A stretch of 64,000 bases of DNA from Ehretia macrophylla (Eukaryota; Streptophyta; Magnoliopsida; Boraginales; Ehretiaceae). The stretch spans positions 4,593,501 through 4,657,500 of the forward strand of contig CM075765.1 of NCBI GenBank assembly GCA_037974665.1, given 5' to 3'. Of the stretch, positions 10,422-19,778 are shown in pieces. Numbering within the stretch: the stretch's first letter is position 1; every line of letters starts with the position of its first letter. Under the pieces are notes generated by a model. It had not been told where the DNA came from. It did no database searches and saw nothing but the letters and a program-made list of their open reading frames with translations. The translations under genes and the position numbers were made by a program.

Positions 10422-11736
10422 TTCTCAAAGATTCAGAAACTTGCATCGTCTTCAGAATTTAGCTCCAGAAACAACAATCTTGTAACGGAAACTAGTAAAA
10501 AGAAAAGAAAATAATCTTAATTTGGAAAATAACTTTAAAGAGAACAACAACTCTTCAGTTCTTTTTCTCCTACTGTATCATTAGAAAACCAACGATACAA
10601 AGTTTAATAAATAAAATTAAACAGAGGAATCTTTTTCCTCTGTTCCATTTTAGCATATAAATTTGAAGGTATTCATGATCCCTCCTCACCTCCTCCATCC
10701 CTGTAATGGGAGGAGACGGGGATGGAGGTGTGGTAAAGGACGGGTCCTAGAGATGCATCAACACCAGTGGTGGTGGTGTTGGTGGTGCGGTAATGTTTTT
10801 GTTTGAAATTAGAGGTTAATAAGACCTTTCCACATTATGTCAGTTGCGATCCAGAGTTTATGTAATGTGGAAAGGTTTAATCTTTCTCCCACCTCATCAA
10901 TTTATTCAAACTCTCCCGTCTGTCATACTTCTATTCACCAACAACCTAAATCTACTACTTCAATCAATCACAGGATGTCATAGTATTCTAGAAGATGTTT
11001 CTTAAAGAGCAACAGGACAAAACTTTTAACACCTCTTCTGTTTATCCAACTCTCTATCTGTCGTGCTTTCTTCTGCCAATGACCTAAAAACTTCTACTTC
11101 AAAGCATTGCAGAATCTTAAAGCCATTTGTTAACGAGCACTGAAACTAACTTCAATCGGGAAAACCTCTGTTTTGCCATAGCATTCTAGCTCATAGTTGA
11201 CCAATAACAAAACCAATTACTAATTTTTTTAGAAGAGTCCATTATTTCTTAGAAAGAACTAGCAAAGTAGGTTAAAACATTTCTTTAACATGTGTATCCC
11301 CAATTCGTACTCTCGCTATACGCGGGTCCAAAAAGGATTCACACCTACTAATTAAAAGACATAATTCTAAATTCATGTATCTATATATTGGCTTACTTAC
11401 ACTTATGAATACTACGACATTTTCACATTAAAAAAAATAACAAATAAAAAAACACAGATATTGTACTTTTTGTTGATGCCCAAGCCAGACAAAAACAAAA
11501 AACAAAAAAAAACAAAAAAACAAAAAAAAACAAAAACGAAACTTGGAATTTATAATAAGAATAATTGTTAGAAAAGCGAAGAAGCTAACTATGTTGTTAG
11601 GTGAAGATTAGAGTCCTTCAGCTGAGCCGTGTGCCTCTCTCTCTCTCGCTGCCGCATACTATAGCGTTGTAGCCGTGAAGAGAGAAGTGTGGGAAACAAT
11701 GTATTGCACGTCGCGTTTGGAAGCACCAAAATGCTT
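10422..11736. other. SNAP43 upstream region
   Basis: This holds the 5' UTR and presumably the promoter of the minus-strand SNAP43 gene, but no clear TATA box or transcription start can be assigned. Visible structures are a 14-bp inverted repeat (10824-10837 with 10863-10876), CT-rich tracts, A-rich runs at 11485-11540, and a GC-richer patch at 11620-11725 with a CTCTCTCTCTCTC run that could be a UTR exon or promoter. Confidence 0.5.
10824..10876. repeat. Perfect 14-bp inverted repeat upstream of SNAP43
   Basis: Arms ACCTTTCCACATTA and TAATGTGGAAAGGT are separated by 25 bp. It could form a hairpin or be the trace of a small inverted-repeat transposon; no target-site duplication is evident. 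Confidence 0.6.
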
Positions 11737-11741
11737 GTTAT

Positions 11742-11919
11742 TGTTGTAAATTAACTGCAAAAGACTGAAATTGTTATTGAATTTCGAATAATTTATATTT
11801 TAATTATACTTTTCTATAAATAGAGTTTTAAAAGTTAGTAGATGATCAATGTTTATTTACATTGCTGCTTGTAAGCTGTTGATTGATAGTAAATATCCAC
11901 TAATTAATATTTTATAACA
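11742..11919 (-). repeat. Copia-2 3' LTR
   Basis: A 178-bp copy. It lacks the short insert present after GCAAAAGAC in the 5' LTR and a short stretch (about GACTGCAAGCTGC) in the middle. Confidence 0.92.
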
Positions 11920-11930
11920 CTCCTTTTTGG
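11920..11930 (-). other. Copia-2 polypurine tract
   Basis: The minus strand reads CCAAAAAGGAG immediately before the 3' LTR. Confidence 0.8.
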
Positions 11931-11949
11931 ATATTCATTATAAAAATAT

Positions 11950-12115
11950 GTCTCATTAAAATCTCGTCAAGAAAATTCAGTGGGATAAAAACTTGACTAA
12001 GGAAAAAGAGTACATAATCTTTATGAAGAATACTAATGCATTTGGCTTGTCTCATTAAAACTTTACCAGGAAAAACTCAGTTGGGATAAAAATCTTGGTG
12101 AAGAAAAAAGAGTAC
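11950..12115 (-). repeat. Imperfect duplication beside the copia-2 polypurine tract
   Basis: Two related units, 11950-12013 and 12049-12115. Each begins GTCTCATTAAAA, has a CAGTkGGGATAAAAA-like core and ends AAAAAGAGTAC. I know similar sequence from the 3' non-coding end of other plant copia elements. Its role is unknown; it may be part of the 3' untranslated region. Confidence 0.7.
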
Positions 12116-12171
12116 AATGCACAAATAGTCTCTCCCCCTCATGATGACAAATCTTTCAAACGGCGTATTCC

Positions 12172-12952
12172 TCATCTTTGTACATGTGATTTGAAGATCG
12201 TTGGCGGTAATGCTTTAGTGAATAAATCTGTTGGATTTTGATCTGACCGTACTTGTTGAATGTCAACTATTCCGCTTGTTTGAAGCTTATGTGTGTAGAA
12301 GAATTTCGGTGATATATGTTTTATTCCATCACTTTTGACATAGCCACCTTTAATTTGTATGATACATGTTGTGTTATCTTCATATAGTGTGGTTGGTTGA
12401 TCTTTATCGGAGGGTAATCCACATGATTCTTGAATATGTTGGTTGACCGATTTCAACCAAACACATTATTGGCTAGCTTCATGAATAGCTAAAATTTCAA
12501 CATGATTTGAAGAAGTAGCAGTCATTGTTTGCTTCATGGACCGCCATGATATAGCAGTATCACCAAAATAAAAAAACGTATCCTGTTTGTGATCTTGCCT
12601 TATGAGGATCTGATAGATAACCAGCATCAGCATGACCAACTAATGAAGATCTTGATTGTCTCGAATAGAATAAACCCATATCTAGTGTTCCACGCAAATA
12701 ACGAAATATGTGTTTAATTCCCTCCCAGTGCCTGCGAGTTGGAGCCGCACTATACCTAGCTTATAAGTTAACAGAAAAAGCAATATATGGCCTTGTATTA
12801 TTAGCTAGGTACATTAATGCGCCAATGGCACTAAAATATGGTGCTTCAGGACCAAGTAACTTTTCTCCATCTTCTCGAGGGCAAAAATAATCTTTTGTCA
12901 CATCAAGTGACCTAACAACCATCGGGGTCGTTAGTGGATGAGTTTTATCCAT
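12172..12952 (-). pseudogene. Copia-2 RT C-terminus and RNase H
   Basis: Frame 12761-12952 has APYFSAIGALMYLANNTRP, the conserved segment after the copia RT. Frame 12172-12456 has TTLYEDNTTCIIQIKGG and RSDQNPTDLFTKALP, the end of RNase H. The stretch between them is broken by stops. Confidence 0.87.
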
Positions 12953-13003
12953 GTAAAATCTTTTAAGAATCTTATTCGTATAAGCCGATTGATAGAGAAA
13001 AAT

Positions 13004-14002
13004 TCATTCTGAAAAATGCTCAATTTGAAGACTAAGACAAAACTTCGTTTGTCCTAGATCTTTCATTTCAAATTCTTTCTTTAGATATGCAGTAGTTTTG
13101 TTGAGCTCTTCAGGAGTTCCAACAAGGTTAAGATCATCAACATATACTGCAATAATTGCAAATCCTGTTGTTGATTTTTTAATAAAAATACATGGACAAA
13201 TAGGATTATTGATATAGCCTTCTCCAGATAAGTAATCACTTAAACGATTGTACCGCATACGACCAGATTGTTTTAATCCATACAAGGATCGTTGTAGTTT
13301 AAGTGAATACATATGACGGGGTTTCACTTTATTTGCTTATGGCAAATGAAATTCTTCAGGGATTTTCATATATATGTCACTATCAAGTGATCCATATAAA
13401 TATGCTGTAACAACATCCATTAAGCGCATTTCCAAATTAGTCTGAGCAGCAAGACTAATTAGGAAGCGAAATGTGATTGCATCCATTACAGGCGAATATA
13501 TTTCCTCATAATCAATGTCAGGTCTTTGTGAGAAACCTTGAGCTACAAGTCGAACTTTATATCTCACAATTTCATTTACTGCATTTCGCTTGCATGCAAA
13601 TACCCATTTGTATCCAACAAGTTTTGTATTTGCGGGTGTTTGGACTACAAGTCCAAACACCTTGCGCTTTTCTAACGAGCTGAGCTTTGCTCGTATAGCT
13701 TTTTTCCATTGTGGCCAATCATTTATTTGTCGACATTCTTCCACACTCTGTGGTTCAGGATCCTCATCATTTATTTCAAGTGCTACCATAAAAGCGAAAC
13801 TATCATTCAGAATAGTTTCCATTCGATTCCATGTCTTTCCGGTAGTTACATAATTTATGGAAATTTCTTCATTTCCATGTACCTCAGTCTCTTCAGGGAC
13901 CAATTGTGTTTCAATCTCTTCAGGGATTGTGCATTTACCAACATCTGTTGGTTCTACCATTTCTGTCGTGCATCTCGATAGTATAGAATCTTCCAGATTC
14001 AT
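13004..14002 (-). pseudogene. Copia-2 reverse transcriptase
   Basis: Two frames, 13337-14002 and 13004-13327. RT begins LVGYKWVFACKRNAVNEIVR and YKVRLVAQGFSQRPDIDYEE. The second frame contains QRSLYGLKQSGRMRYNRL and the intact catalytic box VYVDDLNLVG. A stop near 13330 separates them. Confidence 0.9.
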
Positions 14003-14035
14003 TCGTCCTGTATCCTCCCCATGTGTCTTCCTTTT

Positions 14036-15229
14036 CTAGGGTATAGAATCTTTTGCACCGATAGGTCGACCACGCTTCTGGCGTGCCTTAGGTATATTTG
14101 CTACTGTGTTTACAATATGTCCTACTGGGACATCAATTCGTGCCGGCACATTCACAGCAGGTATATGTGATTTTACAATATTCTTTGTATTTGTAAATGC
14201 ATATGGTAGATTATTTGCAATATACTGCAAATGAACGATCCTTTGAACTTCAAGTTCACATTGTTTAGTTCTTGGATCCAAATGCGACAATGATAACACA
14301 TTCCAAGATATGTCACGCTGTATTTCTAGTTGCGATTTTTCTCCCCCCAATAATGGGAAGAGAGTCTTATTAAAGTGACAATCTGCAAAGCGTGCTCTAA
14401 ATAGATCACCTGTAAGGGGTTCAATATATCGAATAATAGATGGAGAATCAAATCCAACATAAATTCCAAGTTACCTTTGTGGTCTCATTTTACTACGTTG
14501 TGTTAGGACTATTGGAACTAGTACCGTACAACCAAAAACACGTAAATGAGAAATATTTGGTGGATGATCATGCACAAGTTGTAAAGGAGAATATTTATGA
14601 TATGATGTAGGTCTTATACGAATCAATGCATCAACATGTAGAATGGCATGCCCCCAAGCTGATATAGGGAGTTTAGATCTCATAAGTAAAGGTTTTGCAA
14701 TTAATTGAAGTCGCTTGATAAATGATTCAACTAAACCATTTTGAGTATGCACATGAGGTACAGGATGTTCAATTTCAACTCCAATAGACATGCAATAATC
14801 ATCAAATGCTTTAGATGAAAACTCACCGGCATTATCAAGGCGAATTGTTTTAATAGGATGATCAAGAAATTGTGATCTCAATCGGATTATCAAAGCGAGA
14901 AGTCTAGCAAATGCATGATTTCTAGAAGAAAGTAAACAAACATGTGACCATCTAGTTGATGCATCTATAAGACCCATGACATAATAAAATGATCCATAGG
15001 GTGGATGAATAGGTCCACAAATATTTCCTTGAATTCGATCCAAGAATTTAGGGGCCTCAAAAGCAACTTTGGTTGGAGATGGTCTCACAATTAATTTGCC
15101 TTGAGAACATGCGACACATGGATAATTACTTGGCAAAAGAATCTGCTGGTTCTTTAAAGAATGCCCAAGCGAGTTCTCAATTATTCGACGCATCACTGTT
15201 GCCCCTGGATGATCAAGGCGATCTGCCAA
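14036..15229 (-). pseudogene. Copia-2 integrase
   Basis: Two frames, 14471-15229 and 14036-14350. Pre-integrase DRLDHPGATVMRR is followed by the core. The first catalytic block reads QGNICGPI, with Asn where Asp is expected. RLDNAGEF keeps the second Asp and THTQNGLVESFIKR the Glu. The C-terminal part holds ELEVQRIVHLQYIANNLP. One substituted active-site residue would abolish strand transfer. Confidence 0.87.
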
Positions 15230-15660
15230 AGCATGAAAGTATTAGGATCATTATACATTTGCTTTTGCATTGCTTGTGCTTCAACCACTTGTATAGTTGT
15301 TTGGTATAATCCAGAACAAAGAGCATGAAGTTTTTCTAATACATGCTTCTGGCATGAATTCAAAGAAATGATATAAAGATACTCTTTATCACCTTCATTT
15401 GCAGTTTCAATATGATATCCATTCCGACGAATATCTTTAAAACTTAGCAAATTTATTCCGGATTTGATTGAATACAGTGCACTAGTAATGTCAAATTTTG
15501 TGCCATTAGGTAACATGAAATGATCTCTTCCAGAGCCCTCTATCATATTGGTAGAACTAGAAATGGTAAATAAATTAGTTGAGGTATTTAGTAAAGTGAC
15601 AAAATACGTTTTATCACGTAGTATAATATGTGTTGTTGCAACAAACATATTTATTATCAA
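15193..15660 (-). pseudogene. Copia-2 protease to pre-integrase, active site lost
   Basis: The frame contains ATTHIILRDKTYF, equivalent to the copia protease active-site segment, but the Asp-Ser/Cys just before the ATTH is absent. The catalytic Asp is therefore missing. It continues through GINLLSFKDIRRNGYHIET toward the pre-integrase region. Confidence 0.8.
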
Positions 15661-15777
15661 ACATAAATTTTACATAAGGTGGAAATAAAAAATAACGACT
15701 TAAACTTAAAACGATAACATAACTAATAGCCCTTTTAAACAAATTAACTTAAAACAAAAACATAACTAATAGTACTT

Positions 15778-16947
15778 TTAATCAGTTCGGACATTTCCAT
15801 CCCCGATTAGATGTTCTATGTTGCCATTAGGGTCAGTGAAAAAATCAATGACATCTAAATATGTAGAGACCTCTGGTTCATTATAATCAATACAATTTGT
15901 CTCAACTATTTTCTCATTTCCTTTTCTTGATGCTTTGTAAAGATCAACCAAATGTTTTTGCGCAAGACAGATACGTGACCAATGACCAGTCCCTCCACAT
16001 CTGTAACATATGTCATTGTTATAAGGTGACTTGTATTCATTGGTCTTATTTTTGTCACGTTTTTCCTCATTATTCCACTTCTGGTGGTGAGGTTTGTCTT
16101 TCTTAATAATATTTGGATAATCCCAAAACCATGTATTATTTTGACCACGACCACGACGACGTCCTTGTCCTCGGCCACGGCCACGACTCCGTCGATTACT
16201 GTGTTCATATGTTGCATTCACTTCTGGGACTGCAACTCCATTCACTTCTGGGAGTGGAGCCATGCCAACTGGACGTAATTGATGATTATGCATCAAAAGC
16301 TCATTATTTTGTTCAGCAACAAGAAGACATGATATCAACTCAGAATATTTTGCAAATCTACGTTCATGATATTGCTGCTGCAGGAGCATATTCGTGGCAT
16401 GAAACGTAGAAAATGTCTTTTCTAACATGTCTTGTTCAGTGATAGTTTCTCCGCATAATTTCAATTGAGAACTGATTTTGAACAGCGCAGAGTTATACTC
16501 ACTAACAGATCTATAATCTTGCAACCTCAGGTGCATCCAATGATAACGAGCTCTTGGAAGAATCACAGTTTTTTGGTGATCATACCTTTCATTCAGATTC
16601 TTCCAAAGTGTAAATGGATTTTTGATAGTAAGATATTCAGTCTTCAATCCTTCATAGATGTGATGACGAAGGAATATCAAAGATTTTACACAATCCTGCT
16701 GGGATGCACTATTATTTTCTTTAATTGTTTCCCCAAGATTTCTTGCATCAAGATGTATCTCGGCATCAAGAACCCAAGATAGAAATTTTTTTCCAGAGAT
16801 ATCAAGGACAACAAATTCACGTTTTGCAATGTTTTCCATATCAAAATATAATTTGAAATACAGAAAGATTATTCGTACCTTACCAAACCAAAGTATGTAA
16901 AGGCTCGTGCTGATAACGTGTTGTAAATTAACTGCAAAAGACAACAA
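15778..16947 (-). pseudogene. Copia-2 gag
   Basis: A 389-codon frame. The start codon is probably internal, at MENIAKREFVVLDISGKKF, because upstream residues read through the leader and LTR. It shows the copia gag core (LWKNLNERYDHQKTVILPRA), an Arg/Gly-rich stretch RRSRGRGRGQGRRRGRG, and an intact CCHC knuckle CYRCGGTGHWSRIC. This is the best-preserved part of the element. Confidence 0.9.
16901..16918 (-). other. Copia-2 probable primer-binding site
   Basis: Directly beside the 5' LTR, the minus strand reads CGTTATCAGCACGAGCCT. It shares TATCAG and GAGCC with the initiator tRNA-Met site but is not identical, so the primer tRNA is uncertain. Confidence 0.55.
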
Positions 16948-17121
16948 TGGTATAGAGAGAGAACTGAAACTGTTATTGATTTTCGAATAATTTACATTTC
17001 AGTTATACTTCTCTATTTATAGAGTTTCAGAAGCTAGTAGCTGATGACTGCAAGCTGCTTACACTGCTGCTTGTAAGCTGTTGATTGATAGTGAATATTC
17101 ACCAATCAATATTTCATAACA
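16919..17121 (-). repeat. Copia-2 5' LTR
   Basis: A 203-bp partner of 11742-11919. Substitutions and two small indels separate them, so the insertion is not very recent. Confidence 0.92.
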
Positions 17122-17126
17122 GTTAT

Positions 17127-18843
17127 TATATTAAATTGAATATTCAATATTAAAGTAACCAAAAAAAAAGCTATTTCTATTTTTTTTTATATAAAATCAA
17201 AAAACCATATAAAATCACATTGTTATTTTTCTTTCTTCTTTAGTTTTATTTTAAGACCACACTGGACTAAAAAAAAAAATGAAACTATCGATTTTTCCAC
17301 AATGCATTTTTATGTTATGATTTTAGTGCTTTCATGTGTGGAATTCATTTACAAATGAATTCTCTTGAAAATGTAAAATAATATTAAGTCAATTATATTA
17401 TTTGTAAATCCAAATTATGTTTGGAACACATGTAAAGTTAGAATTAATAGTTGTATGTTACTTAAATATCCTTCTTTTATTCAATTGAAATTAGACTATC
17501 ATATAAATGTTATCTTCTAAATTAATTATTGATTCTTGATGCTATCATAAAAATTCAAAAGAAAGAAAAAAAAAATATTTTCAAAAAAGATAACCCTTAC
17601 AATATAATCATAATAATTTTAAGTCCAACAATAAGTTTAACATTAATAAATAACTTTAGGTTCAACCAATGCAAATTATTCATCCAATTGAAACATAAAT
17701 TCAACATTACAACACACCTCACGGTGATATTACCGAGAGTAAATCTTAATATAACCAGTATGTGTCAATCATAATAAACACTATACACATATACATATAT
17801 ACACGGTCACGGTAAAGTCATGGCAAACACGACACTAATCTTTTCAGCGTGATTGTCATATATAAAAGCATTATCTAGTGTTGATTATAATTGTCACATA
17901 CTGATTATATTAAGATTAGCATGTATTCTCAGTTCATTCTTTTGGATAACTAGAAATTCTTTTACAAGAATACATATTGCCCAAAAGAAAAATCACGAAT
18001 AAATTTACAAAGAAAATCAAACGAATACCTGAAAGATAATTGAATGAAATATGCTGAGTTTTTTTTTTCTTTCTTGAGTTTTTGACTATTCCTAGGAAAG
18101 TTAATCACTTAAACCTGATGGTAGTTTTGTCCTCAAAGAATTAGCAGCATAATTAGAAAACGTGAATTTGTAAATTCTACTTTTTGGGCTCGAATTTGAG
18201 TAAGGCTTGTAGAAATTTAAGAATTGCAAATCTTGAATTTGTAACGTTTTAAAAAGGTGCAACCAAACAAAAAAAATTAGATTTGCAAATGAATTCTACA
18301 AAATTTTATGGAATTCATTTGTTCCAAACTGATTGTTAGGGAATTTTATTTTTTTGGATAGCGGATCGTTTTATTTTTTGGTCAAATTGGATAGCGGGTC
18401 GTTTTATTTTTTTGGTCAAATTGGATAGCGGGTCTAGTTGTGTTGAACTCGACCCGGACTGATTACCCTAATTAGGGTTATAGTTGGTCTTAACTTGCTA
18501 TGTTTTTTTTTTTTGGGTCAAGTCTTAACCTGCTATGTGCCATTAGACAAATCTAAGACGTTTATTTAGTGAGAGTTAAAATATACACTTCAATACTCAT
18601 ATATTATAATATTTTACAATGGGGATTAATTTATTTTTTTAGATTTAAAATTTCTTAAAAATACATATATCTTCAAAAAGAATTCAAGTGACCAAGTAAT
18701 GCCTCGACTAGTGGTATCACTGATTCTTTATCGCTTATATGAACTCATCACATCATTTATTTTTTTCAAACAAATGAATCGTATTTACATATAATCAAAC
18801 TTATTACATAATATGTCAATTAAGGTAAGAACGCCTTAGGTAG
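17127..18843. other. AT-rich intergenic DNA
   Basis: No convincing gene. It contains poly(A) and poly(T) runs, small duplicated words, and the tandem repeat at 18351-18435. The short frame at 17529-17774 is low-complexity Ile/Asn/Lys and is not believed. Confidence 0.55.
18351..18435. repeat. 33/34-bp tandem repeat, about 2.7 units
   Basis: GGATAGCGGRTC recurs at 18356, 18389 and 18423, each followed by a T-rich spacer with GGTCAAATT between units. A minor minisatellite. Confidence 0.8.
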
Positions 18844-19119
18844 AGCCTTTCAAAGCCATATGGTCTAGATGTTTCTAATCCCCGAGAATTTTGGCACGTC
18901 CGCTTTCTTGATAGCCCTACTTTTCATGAGCATCTTCTCGTCTTCCAGAATTTTTCTCAAGAAGATGGCTATTCCACTACAGACCTTGGGTCTGACTACG
19001 ACCGGCGGGAGAGAGATCTTAGCCAAAACAATCAGGAATGGTGGGATGATATCGATCTCAATAACAACAGATGGCGACTCATTGCAGAGGGATTCCAGGT
19101 ATCCCGAGTGGACCCCATG
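18844..19119 (+). pseudogene. Unrecognised open frame, interrupted by a solo LTR
   Basis: An open frame of 92 codons with no in-frame ATG near its start (TAG at 18841-18843), so it is a fragment or an exon. The peptide is unlike its AT-rich surroundings in composition and is acidic and aromatic near its end (NNQEWWDDIDLNNNRW). The LTR inserted at ATGAC cuts the frame. After the right-hand ATGAC the same phase continues for six codons beyond the ATG and stops at TAA 23004-23006. I do not recognise the family. A retroelement or endogenous pararetrovirus remnant is one guess, because promoter-like repeats follow; a host exon is another. Confidence 0.4.
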
Positions 19120-19539
19120 ACTGTAACGCCCCGATCCCTCACGAGACCGGAGCCCCGTTCCAATACCCGAGGTCACGAAAAAATAAGAAAAAACGGACAG
19201 AGTCTTCCTTGTTTATAGGGTTATTAGTTCACCTGCAAGCAGTAACTTAACCTCAAAACTATAATCCAACTCCAAGGTATAATCCCATTCACACAAGTAT
19301 GCAAACTAACTAGGCAATCAAGTAAATCATTGAAGTTATTACAACTCATCTACAGTTATTAACTTATACAAGAATGCAAACTTTACTTTATATTACAACC
19401 TTTTAGACAATAGAAACATACACAAGGTTTCATAATCTCAAAACAAAACACATACAGCCAGGAACTTGCATTTCCTGCACATAGACCAGTACATAGCTTC
19501 CAACCACAGCTTTTCCTGAAACATGTTAAAAGGAAGAAT

Positions 19540-19557
19540 GAGTAACCAAAGTTACTC
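19540..19557. repeat. Conserved LTR hairpin (copy 1)
   Basis: GAGTAACCAAAGTTACTC: seven-base-pair perfect stem and four-base loop, downstream of CCTGAAACATGTT and before CAGTGAGGGA. The same module recurs in every gypsy-type LTR here. Confidence 0.75.
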
Positions 19558-19759
19558 AGTGAGGGAGGTAACGCAGTAAACAAGGGTGTGTTTTCGTGAG
19601 ATGCAACAAGATAAAAATATTAATACCACAAATAAACAAGTTAATTAGACATGTATTTAATCACGTATATAAAGGATACGGTTCCACTTGTCTTCCATCA
19701 CGAGCCACGAGTCAAGATCTTCAAGTAAGTGCCGGCAAGACCCTTACTCCTCCAAAATA

Positions 19760-19778
19760 GGGTACTCCGGATGTACTC
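19760..19778. repeat. Conserved LTR palindrome (copy 1)
   Basis: GGGTACTCCGGATGTACTC, a near-palindrome centred on TCCGGA, in the CpG-rich block of the LTR. Counterparts lie at 35776, 41915, 45168 and 60935. Confidence 0.75.

Larger units (their letters stand above)
11742..17121 (-). mobile_element. Copia-2: complete but inactive Ty1/copia retrotransposon
   Basis: A 5380-bp element whose LTRs begin TGTTGTAAATTAACTGC and end ATAACA, flanked by a perfect 5-bp duplication GTTAT (11737-11741 and 17122-17126). Read on minus it has gag, a damaged protease, integrase, RT and RNase H in copia order. Frame breaks occur throughout pol. It lies on the SNAP43 strand, about 1.3 kb upstream of the start codon, so its 3' LTR is the nearest upstream transposon promoter. 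Confidence 0.94.

Noticed and set aside
13477-14039. Several + strand open frames of 60-90 codons
   Set aside because: They are antisense shadows of the copia-2 reverse transcriptase, whose motifs are clear on minus.
15897-16782. Overlapping + strand open frames
   Set aside because: Antisense to the copia-2 gag frame, which has a CCHC knuckle; the His/Asp-rich + peptides mirror the Arg-rich gag tail.
18351-18435. Regularly spaced repeats resembling a CRISPR array
   Set aside because: Plant nuclear context, spacers are not unique and the unit is a simple tandem repeat.
18865-19176. 103-codon minus-strand open frame overlapping the unrecognised + frame
   Set aside because: The + frame stays open to the exact LTR insertion point and resumes after it; the minus frame runs into the inserted LTR and shows no family features.
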